From Lachnospiraceae bacterium (GTDB lineage Bacteria; Bacillota; Clostridia; Lachnospirales; Lachnospiraceae): a DNA stretch of 7,596 bases. Shown piece by piece: positions 1 through 5,091 of the stretch. The translations under genes and the position numbers were made by a program. The stretch spans positions 1 through 7,596 of the forward strand of contig VSOA01000188.1 in the NCBI GenBank assembly GCA_009774585.1, given 5' to 3'. Under the pieces are notes generated by a model. That model ran no database searches, was not told the DNA's origin, and saw only the letters and a program-made list of their open reading frames with translations. Positions within the stretch are counted from its first letter, which is position 1. Each line of letters starts with the position of its first letter.

Positions 1-41
1 CTTTATATAATCTTCGATATAATTTTCATGAAGAATAAAAA

Positions 42-71
42 CTTCATTTTCGGCGCATTCTCTGTTATACT
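42..71 (+). promoter_or_regulatory. Candidate promoter for the SDR gene
   Basis: TATACT at 66-71 is preceded by TG at 63-64, giving an extended -10 element (TGTTATACT). The -35 position holds only a weak match (TTCATT, 43-48, 17-nt spacer), which is acceptable with an extended -10. The -35 region lies in a small A+T-rich inverted repeat (ATGAAG 28-33 with CTTCAT 42-47) that could be an operator or the end of an upstream transcription unit. Predicted start is near 78, leaving a leader of about 47 nt. Confidence 0.42.
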
Positions 72-124
72 AATGTATTAATATATCACACATAATTTTC
101 AATGAAACGTAAACGAGGTATCCT

Positions 125-916
125 GTGAAAAAAATTGCTATTATAACCGGCGCAAGCACCGGGCTTGGCAGAGAATTTGTTAAACTCATCAACGCCAGAA
201 ACGAGATAGACGAAATCTGGGCTATCGCCAGACATCAGGATAAGCTGAATTGTCTGCGCAGACAAATGGGGACCAAGATCAGACCGATTTCCATGGATGT
301 ATCGAACAGAAAGCGTATCGAAGAATTCGGTTTCATGTTATCCGAGAGCGGTGCAGAGGTTCATTATCTTATAAATAACGCCGGTTACGCTAAGTTTTGC
401 TCTTATGGAGATTTGGGCGTCGAGGAATCACTCAACATGATCGATTTAAATATCGGCGGCGTCGTGGCAATGGGACTTGTTTGTATTCCCCATATGCCAA
501 GCGGAAGCCATATCATCAACATAGCTTCTCAGGCCGCTTTCCAGCCTCTTCCATATCAGAATCTGTACAGTTCTACGAAAACGTTCGTGCGCAATTATAC
601 GAGGGCGCTGAATGTGGAACTTAAGGACCGCGGCATCACTGCTACCGCCGTCTGCCCGGGTTGGCTCAAGACACACCTGTATGAAAGAGCAAATATCGGC
701 GCTGCCAAGGCAACGAGACGCTTCTGCGGCATGAAGACCCCTGATAAGGTGGCGAAAAAAGCAATGGCAGACGCCGACTGCGGCAAAGATATCTCTATCT
801 ACAGCCTCTATGTCAACTTCTGCCATATAGGAGCTAAGCTGCTGCCGCAGAAACTTATGATGAAATTCTGGCTTATGCAGCAACATATCGACCCATATTC
901 ACGAACAAGAAAATAA
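125..916 (+). CDS. Short-chain dehydrogenase/reductase (SDR), NAD(P)-dependent
   Basis: This encodes a 263-residue cytoplasmic oxidoreductase of the classical SDR family, which transfers hydride between NAD(P)H and an alcohol/carbonyl substrate. The Rossmann-fold cofactor motif TGASTGLG is at residues 8-15, D58 lies at the usual adenine-side position, and NNAG is at 84-87. N109 is the likely structural Asn. S135, Y148 and K152 (YSSTK) complete the catalytic tetrad, and PG follows at 178-179. Length is typical. The start is a GTG at 125, supported by GAGG at 115-118 six bases upstream. The C-terminus (about 235-255) is hydrophobic and basic, so membrane association is possible. The gene stands alone on the plus strand and meets the PurF-like gene tail to tail with six bases between stop codons. 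Substrate cannot be told from sequence; family assignment is secure. Confidence 0.93.
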   Translation: MKKIAIITGASTGLGREFVKLINARNEIDEIWAIARHQDKLNCLRRQMGTKIRPISMDVSNRKRIEEFGFMLSESGAEVHYLINNAGYAKFCSYGDLGVEESLNMIDLNIGGVVAMGLVCIPHMPSGSHIINIASQAAFQPLPYQNLYSSTKTFVRNYTRALNVELKDRGITATAVCPGWLKTHLYERANIGAAKATRRFCGMKTPDKVAKKAMADADCGKDISIYSLYVNFCHIGAKLLPQKLMMKFWLMQQHIDPYSRTRK

Positions 917-927
917 CCCAAGTTATT
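912..927 (-). terminator. Weak hairpin spanning two convergent stop codons
   Basis: AATAAC (912-917) and GTTATT (922-927) form a 6-bp stem with a 4-nt loop. The stop codons of the SDR gene (914-916) and PurF-like gene (923-925) lie in opposite arms. Read on the minus strand, the stem is followed by TTCTTGTT, so it could act as a weak intrinsic terminator for the PurF-like gene. With one G-C pair it is thermodynamically poor, and the plus-strand side has no T tract. Confidence 0.25.
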
Positions 928-2329
928 CCCGTCCGTCCCAACAATATGTACACAATTTGCATTTATCAATGCCTACGGAAGCAATCATATCGTCCAGACG
1001 ATGATAGCGGAGAGAAGTGAAATTCAGCTTCTCTCTTATTTTTTCCAGCATATCGCTGTATTGTATGCTGTCCGGGTCAGCATAAACGGACAGATTCGGG
1101 TATTTGTTTTCCCCTTCCATCTCTTTGATCACCCGGCGCGCAATCAACTCCATCTCTGAAGTCGAACGTGAGAAATTTAAGTATTTACAGCCAAACAGAA
1201 TCGGCGGACAAGCCGGACGGATATGTACTTCTCCTGCCCCGCTCTGGTAGAGAAATTCCGTCGTCTCGCGAAGCTGTGTACCGCGCACGATAGAATCGTC
1301 AATCAAAAGCAGGCTTCTATCTTTGATCAAATCATGCACCGGTATCAGCTTCATCTTCGCAATCAGATTACGCTGGCTCTGAATCGTCGGCATAAAAGAA
1401 CGCGGCCATGTTGGTGTGTATTTAATAAAAGGTCTTGAAAAAGGAATTCCTGATTCGTTGGCATAACCAATCGCATGAGCCGTTCCGGAGTCCGGCACAC
1501 CCGCAACAATATCGGGATGGGCATCGTCCCTCTTCGCTAACATGGCGCCGCAGTTATAGCGCATTTCCTCCACGCTGATTCCTTCGTAGGACGAAGTGGG
1601 ATATCCATAATATATCCACAGGAATGTACAGATTTTCATATCTTTGCCCGGCGCCATAAGCGACTTCACTCCCTCGGGCGTCACAATCGCAATCTCACCG
1701 GGACCGAGTTCCCGCTCCGGCGCATATCCAAGATTCAGATATGCAAAACTCTCAAACGATACACAGAAGGCGTCTTCTTTTCTGCCGACAGTTACCGGTG
1801 TACGTCCGTATCTGTCTCTCGCCGCATAAATCCCTTTAGACGTCATAAGAAGCATCGTCATAGAACCGTCAATCAATTCCTGCGCATAACGAATGCCTTC
1901 AATCAGGTTGTCCCGCTGATTGATCACTGCCGCAACCAACTCCGTCGCATTGATATCGCCGCCGCTCATTTCCAGAAAATGACCATGTCCACTGCGAAAT
2001 AATTCCTCTACAATCTCGTCTTTATTATTAATCCTGCCAATAGTTGTAATCGCATACGTTCCGTGATGGGAACGCACGATTAACGGCTGGGGTTCATAAT
2101 CTGAAATACAGCCGATTCCGAAACTGCCATGCATGGTATTGGCGTCTTTGTCAAATTTGGTACGAAAAGGAGCATTTTCAATATTGTGAATGGCTCTGTC
2201 AAACCCTTCTTTCTGACTGTAAACCGCCATACCTGCACGTCTGGTTCCCAAGTGTGAATGATAATCCGTCCCGAAAAATAAGTCAAAAACACAATCTCCC
2301 TTCGACGCTACTCCAAAAAAGCCACCCAT
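923..2329 (-). CDS. PurF-like amidophosphoribosyltransferase homologue, glutaminase site lost
   Basis: This 468-residue protein has the two-domain layout and length of PurF, which makes 5-phosphoribosylamine from PRPP and glutamine. The N-terminal Ntn/class II amidotransferase-like domain covers about 1-225 and the phosphoribosyltransferase domain about 230-440. Retained features are RDRYGRTP (171-178), VPDSG (278-282), the PRPP loop IDDSIVRGT (343-351), and cysteines C234, C381, C457 and C460. Those cysteines align by eye with the four [4Fe-4S] ligands of Bacillus PurF. The protein begins MGGFFG where PurF has (M)CGIFG, so the nucleophilic Cys is Gly. Glutamine-binding Arg, oxyanion-hole Asn and binding Asp also appear replaced (near S76, I97 and A128). 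The start is firm: GGGAGGAG (2336-2343) lies six bases upstream, and the only nearby ATG is out of frame. It follows the GGDEF gene by 31 bp, probably cotranscribed. It may be an ammonia-dependent enzyme, a PRPP sensor or another transferase. Databases would probably call it purF, but I doubt the standard reaction. Confidence 0.88.
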   Translation of the reverse strand: MGGFFGVASKGDCVFDLFFGTDYHSHLGTRRAGMAVYSQKEGFDRAIHNIENAPFRTKFDKDANTMHGSFGIGCISDYEPQPLIVRSHHGTYAITTIGRINNKDEIVEELFRSGHGHFLEMSGGDINATELVAAVINQRDNLIEGIRYAQELIDGSMTMLLMTSKGIYAARDRYGRTPVTVGRKEDAFCVSFESFAYLNLGYAPERELGPGEIAIVTPEGVKSLMAPGKDMKICTFLWIYYGYPTSSYEGISVEEMRYNCGAMLAKRDDAHPDIVAGVPDSGTAHAIGYANESGIPFSRPFIKYTPTWPRSFMPTIQSQRNLIAKMKLIPVHDLIKDRSLLLIDDSIVRGTQLRETTEFLYQSGAGEVHIRPACPPILFGCKYLNFSRSTSEMELIARRVIKEMEGENKYPNLSVYADPDSIQYSDMLEKIREKLNFTSLRYHRLDDMIASVGIDKCKLCTYCWDGRE

Positions 2330-2360
2330 AATATTCTCCTCCCATGTTCCCTGTTATAAT

Positions 2361-2963
2361 TCATGCTGTCCGTTCATTATTATGATAAATCTCGCAACCG
2401 CATCTTCCGCTCTCTTTGACCCGGTACAACATCCTGTTTGCCTTCTTCCCAAGACTGCGGCAGTCGTCTCCCGCTTCATAGAACGCCGCGCCCACACTGA
2501 CGGATACGGGCGGCAGTTCCTGATCCGGATGCAAAAGCCTGTCGTTGACTCTTCCCACCTGTCTGCGCACGTATTCCGCCTTCTCATAAGAAAACTCCGG
2601 AATCCATAGCATAAAAGTGTCCCCGCCTATTCTGCTGACACATGCACATGTTGCAAAATGCGCATATAAAACACTGACCATATTGCGCATTACAGCGTCT
2701 CCTGTATCATGTCCGTAGATGTCGTTGACCTCTTTGAAGTGGTCCAAATCGCTAACTAGTATACAGCCTCTTCCATGCCCTTCACAAATCATGTCGTTGA
2801 CCATTTTGTCGAAATTGTTCCGATCTGCCATGCTGTCAAACACACTGAGCAATACCGGAATATCTTTCTGCTCCGGCCGGATAACCGCATCCGTGTCAAC
2901 CGGCGGCACGGCTTTTCTTTTACCTATCATATTGTGAAATATTTGTACGATCTGTTTTCTCAT
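2361..2963 (-). CDS. Stand-alone GGDEF-domain protein with degenerate GGDTF motif
   Basis: The family makes cyclic di-GMP from two GTP. From the ATG at 2963 this protein has 200 residues; an in-frame GTG at 2990 would give 209. I prefer the ATG because TGAAAGG (2968-2974) lies four bases upstream, whereas the GTG has no ribosome binding site and falls within an inverted repeat. In the 209-residue numbering, SDLDHFKEVND (80-90) carries the metal-binding Asp and YGHDTGD follows at 92-98. The signature at 122-126 is GGDTF instead of GG(D/E)EF. SVSVGAAFY (163-171) and the closing ANRMLYRVKESGR (184-196) are typical. The position expected for the RxxD inhibitory site lacks it. About 45 N-terminal residues show no transmembrane segment or recognisable sensor domain. 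Thr replaces the active-site Glu, so cyclase activity is doubtful and a binding or scaffold role is plausible. The PurF-like gene follows directly. Confidence 0.88.
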   Translation of the reverse strand: MRKQIVQIFHNMIGKRKAVPPVDTDAVIRPEQKDIPVLLSVFDSMADRNNFDKMVNDMICEGHGRGCILVSDLDHFKEVNDIYGHDTGDAVMRNMVSVLYAHFATCACVSRIGGDTFMLWIPEFSYEKAEYVRRQVGRVNDRLLHPDQELPPVSVSVGAAFYEAGDDCRSLGKKANRMLYRVKESGRCGCEIYHNNERTA

Positions 2964-2985
2964 GTTACCTTTCAATCCGACTGCA

Positions 2986-3047
2986 TGCACCGGAGAGCAT
3001 GACGTATATAAATAGACTCCAGATTCAAACAGCCTCGCTCCGGTGCA
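2986..3047 (-). promoter_or_regulatory. Inverted repeat in the leader of the GGDEF gene
   Basis: TGCACCGGAG at 2986-2995 is the exact reverse complement of CTCCGGTGCA at 3038-3047, with 42 nt between. In the minus-strand transcript the first arm would sit at the 5' end predicted from the 3054-3082 promoter. The second arm ends 22 bases before the preferred ATG at 2963 and buries the alternative GTG at 2990. There is no T tract, so it is not an intrinsic terminator. It could be a stabilising 5' stem or a translational control element. I recognise no riboswitch class. Confidence 0.4.
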
Positions 3048-3053
3048 GATTCC

Positions 3054-3082
3054 ATACTAACACATACCGCGGTAATCTGCAA
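3054..3082 (-). promoter_or_regulatory. Candidate promoter with palindromic spacer for the GGDEF/PurF-like pair
   Basis: On the minus strand TTGCAG (3082-3077) and TAGTAT (3059-3054) are separated by 17 nt, and TGT before the -10 gives an extended -10. The spacer contains the perfect 10-bp palindrome TACCGCGGTA (3065-3074), a typical repressor position. A 7-bp inverted repeat (GCAGATT 3045-3051, AATCTGC 3074-3080) overlaps the same segment. The promoter lies just after the arabinofuranosidase stop codon, suggesting the last two genes have their own start. The -35 match is only moderate. Confidence 0.4.
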
Positions 3083-3084
3083 TG

Positions 3085-4596
3085 TTATCTCACCGGAATA
3101 ATCTGTATTACATTCACCGAATGCGGCGCAAGTTCCACCTGCATCCCTCTGCTGTATCTTCCCGGCTTCTTCGCCTCTATTCCGACCTCGTTTCTGTCAA
3201 TGTCATTATATGAGTCGGCGCTCTTGCCGGTTATGCTGTACATAATTATCTCGGCGTCATCCGCTTCATAATCCAAAATAATGCTCTGACTTTCAACAGC
3301 ATGTTTATTGACTGCCGCCAGTGACATACCCTCTCTGTCAGACCACTTCGTCGCTAGCAGATCCAGAACATCCACGGAAATTTCATCCCCCGACTTGCTT
3401 CGTACGTCCATCGACGGTATCTTGTCCTGTGCCCACAGGTCAATCACCGTATCGCCAAGATAATTCACATATAAGTCAAATACATGATAAGTGGACCTTA
3501 ATACGATTCCTTTGTCATAACTGTAAATACAGCCTCTTGTATTCAGAATAGGCGCAAAATTCGCCATGCCGACGATATCGCAGTTTCTGTTCATGGCATT
3601 GAGAAAGCACGCCGCAAATACGGCATCCGCCATAGTATATGTACTGTTATCGTCATTCTTATCTCTGGGCGTCACATAATCCGCTGCGTCCACTCCCTGC
3701 CTGATGGTATGGACATTCGGATGATGCCAGCTTCTCAAATTCCATTCATCAAATGCAATCTTTATCTTATCTTCCAGCTTCATTGCCGTCAGGATGCCGC
3801 GAACGTCGTCTACAGAACGTGCAATATCCTTCGTAAACGCCATACACTCCTCATATGCCGCCGGCGCATTGACCTCCGCCATCATATCCCAGTACTGATG
3901 GATCGATATCCAGTCCAGATACCGTCCGCAATTCTTGAGCAGATTGATATTCCAGTCAATATCAGAAAGAGCCGCCGCTGAAAGCTGGGTCTCGGCATCC
4001 ACATGCATCATCATTTTAGCGGATTCACGCACCAGCCTTCCCCATTCATCCGCACTCTTCGCACCAATCTCCCAGTACCCGTAGTTCTCATTGCCGATAC
4101 TCCAGTATTTCACTTTATGAGGCTTCTCATAACCATTGGCAATACGCCGCTTTGCATATTGACCTTCATGATCAAGGTTGCAGTATTCGACCCAGTCACT
4201 CATCTCTTCCGGCGTGCCTGTTCCCGCATTGGTACAGATATACGGTTCACACCCGATTTTCCTGCAAAGTTTGATATACTCGTCCGTTCCGAATGTATTT
4301 GGATCTTCCACCCTCCACGCCTTGTCAAACATCGGCTTTCTTGTAGCGCCCACTGCGTCCTTCCAGTGATAGGAAGACACAAAACATCCGCCCGGCCAGC
4401 GGAGTACAGGCACCCTGATTTTCTTCATCGCATCGATGATATCCGTTCTGAATCCATCCTCATCAGACAACGGATTGCCCGGGGCAAAGATTCCGTCGTA
4501 AATCTGCCTATGAAAATGTTCAATAAAATGCCCGTAGAGCATGATATCTCTCTTACCTTTTACTCTTCTATCATTTATACTGACTACTGTAGTCAT
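3085..4596 (-). CDS. abfA: GH51 alpha-L-arabinofuranosidase, intracellular
   Basis: This 503-residue glycoside hydrolase releases terminal alpha-L-arabinofuranosyl groups from arabinan or arabinoxylan fragments by a retaining mechanism. From the ATG at 4596, RWPGG is at 66-70 and WSIGNEN (165-171) holds the acid/base E170. AFDEWN (281-286) holds the nucleophile E284. These are the two hallmark sites of family GH51, and length matches the roughly 500-residue cytoplasmic enzymes. A (beta/alpha)8 barrel occupies about 20-390 and a beta-rich C-terminal domain the rest. There is no signal peptide, so it should act on imported oligosaccharides. The ATG at 4596 is chosen over one at 4653: GGGGG lies six bases upstream, and the longer form would overlap the preceding gene. 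That ribosome binding site shares its first G with the TAG stop of the 64-residue gene, so the two are probably translationally coupled. No arabinose transporter or catabolic gene is adjacent here. Confidence 0.95.
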   Translation of the reverse strand: MTTVVSINDRRVKGKRDIMLYGHFIEHFHRQIYDGIFAPGNPLSDEDGFRTDIIDAMKKIRVPVLRWPGGCFVSSYHWKDAVGATRKPMFDKAWRVEDPNTFGTDEYIKLCRKIGCEPYICTNAGTGTPEEMSDWVEYCNLDHEGQYAKRRIANGYEKPHKVKYWSIGNENYGYWEIGAKSADEWGRLVRESAKMMMHVDAETQLSAAALSDIDWNINLLKNCGRYLDWISIHQYWDMMAEVNAPAAYEECMAFTKDIARSVDDVRGILTAMKLEDKIKIAFDEWNLRSWHHPNVHTIRQGVDAADYVTPRDKNDDNSTYTMADAVFAACFLNAMNRNCDIVGMANFAPILNTRGCIYSYDKGIVLRSTYHVFDLYVNYLGDTVIDLWAQDKIPSMDVRSKSGDEISVDVLDLLATKWSDREGMSLAAVNKHAVESQSIILDYEADDAEIIMYSITGKSADSYNDIDRNEVGIEAKKPGRYSRGMQVELAPHSVNVIQIIPVR

Positions 4597-4606
4597 TTTG
4601 TTCCCC

Positions 4607-4801
4607 CTAACCGCACTCCGGATCCTCCGCGTCAAATAAATGTCCGCTGGCAAAAGGACTCCCCACGTCGCAGCGTCCGTGATGGTAAGCTTTCTTCACT
4701 TCTCCATCCGCTATATTTTCAGACGTTTCCACCTTAATACGGCTTACGCCGCCTTTCGCCATATTGTCCAGCATATTGATTACATCATCTATCTCATCCA
4801 T
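4607..4801 (-). CDS. Small acidic protein, 64 residues, unknown function
   Basis: I do not recognise this protein. It is supported as a real gene by AAAGGAG (4809-4815) seven bases before the ATG, by a good promoter at 4831-4859, and by tight linkage to the arabinofuranosidase gene (10 bp, with the TAG stop entering that gene's ribosome binding site). The protein is acidic (14 Asp/Glu against 6 Lys/Arg). Its N-terminal part, MDEIDDVINMLDNMAKGG, looks like a short amphipathic helix. A basic-polar YHHGRCD segment lies at 39-45, and the C-terminus ends DAEDPECG. Two cysteines (C44, C63) and three histidines (H40, H41, H54) could bind a metal. There is no signal peptide or membrane segment. It may be a small regulator or partner of the enzyme encoded next, but nothing shows that directly. 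Confidence 0.72.
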   Translation of the reverse strand: MDEIDDVINMLDNMAKGGVSRIKVETSENIADGEVKKAYHHGRCDVGSPFASGHLFDAEDPECG

Positions 4802-4830
4802 GCATTTACTCCTTTATCTATATATAATAT

Positions 4831-4859
4831 ATTATAATTCCCACCCCTTGTTTTTACAA
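4831..4859 (-). promoter_or_regulatory. Promoter for the 64-residue gene and abfA
   Basis: On the minus strand TTGTAA (4859-4854) and a perfect TATAAT (4836-4831) are separated by exactly 17 nt. Transcription would begin near 4824, giving a short leader of about 23 nt that carries AAAGGAG before the ATG at 4801. This is the best sigma-A-type promoter in the window. Confidence 0.6.
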
Positions 4860-4866
4860 TTCAGAT

Positions 4867-4896
4867 TTTACACATTTCTGTCTATATTCTTATAAT
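4867..4896 (+). promoter_or_regulatory. Possible distal promoter toward the MATE gene
   Basis: TTTACA (4867-4872) and a perfect TATAAT (4891-4896) are separated by 18 nt on the plus strand. A transcript from here would include the three 14-bp repeats in a leader of about 190 nt before the MATE start. The region is very A+T-rich, so a chance match is possible. Confidence 0.35.
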
Positions 4897-4933
4897 CTGT
4901 TTTTCACTGTTTACATTTGTTTATGTTTGGATG

Positions 4934-4975
4934 CTCATGTCTGGAATCTCATGTCCGGAATCTCATGTCCGGAAA
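4934..4975 (+). repeat. Three tandem 14-bp direct repeats upstream of the MATE promoter
   Basis: CTCATGTCTGGAAT (4934-4947), CTCATGTCCGGAAT (4948-4961) and CTCATGTCCGGAAA (4962-4975) follow without gaps, with one mismatch in the first copy and one in the last. A degenerate fourth copy (9 of 14) may precede at 4920-4933. Each unit contains TCCGGA or TCTGGA, the former a 6-bp palindrome. The array ends about 10 bp before the weak -35 of the proximal MATE promoter, a common place for an activator or cooperative regulator. It is too short and lacks spacers, so it is not a CRISPR. Confidence 0.75.
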
Positions 4976-4985
4976 TAAATTTTCA

Positions 4986-5013
4986 TTGCATCTTTCCAAA
5001 GAAAGTGTATAAT
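4986..5013 (+). promoter_or_regulatory. Candidate proximal promoter of the MATE gene
   Basis: A perfect TATAAT lies at 5008-5013. The best -35 is TTGCAT at 4986-4991 (16-nt spacer), which matches the consensus at only three positions. A strong -10 with poor -35 immediately downstream of tandem repeats suggests an activator-dependent promoter. The start would be near 5020, leaving a leader of about 72 nt. Confidence 0.48.
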
Positions 5014-5026
5014 AAATAATTTGGGA

Positions 5027-5045
5027 ATCATCCGATCAGGATGAT
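5027..5045 (+). promoter_or_regulatory. 19-bp dyad just after the MATE transcription start
   Basis: ATCATCC (5027-5033) and GGATGAT (5039-5045) form a perfect 7-bp inverted repeat around GATCA. It falls at about +7 to +25 from the proximal promoter, where a repressor dimer would block transcription; as RNA it would form a leader hairpin. The ATG at 5041 lies inside one arm and has no properly spaced ribosome binding site, which argues against it as the gene's start. Confidence 0.45.
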
Positions 5046-5091
5046 GCGCCGTAACGATATAAAATATTTAACTTGCAGGGAGGCGTTACAT

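Noticed and set aside
446..886. A 146-codon minus-strand open frame inside the SDR gene
   Set aside because: It is fully antisense to a gene with all SDR motifs, and its translation is His/Arg/Cys-rich without recognisable domain features.
2361..3082. Cyclic-di-GMP or purine riboswitch before the GGDEF/PurF-like genes
   Set aside because: The leader has a long inverted repeat, but I could not find the conserved core of either riboswitch class.
4003..4737. A 244-codon plus-strand open frame
   Set aside because: It is antisense to the arabinofuranosidase gene and the 64-residue gene, has no ribosome binding site or family motif, and its Pro/Arg/His-rich translation is typical of a shadow frame.
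4934..4975. CRISPR-like array
   Set aside because: The three 14-bp units are directly adjacent without spacers, and no cas gene is present.
5041..5091. N-terminal extension of the MATE transporter to the ATG at 5041
   Set aside because: That ATG lies in one arm of a perfect hairpin with no properly spaced ribosome binding site, while the ATG at 5092 follows AGGGAGG by eight bases and begins at the usual MATE N-terminus.
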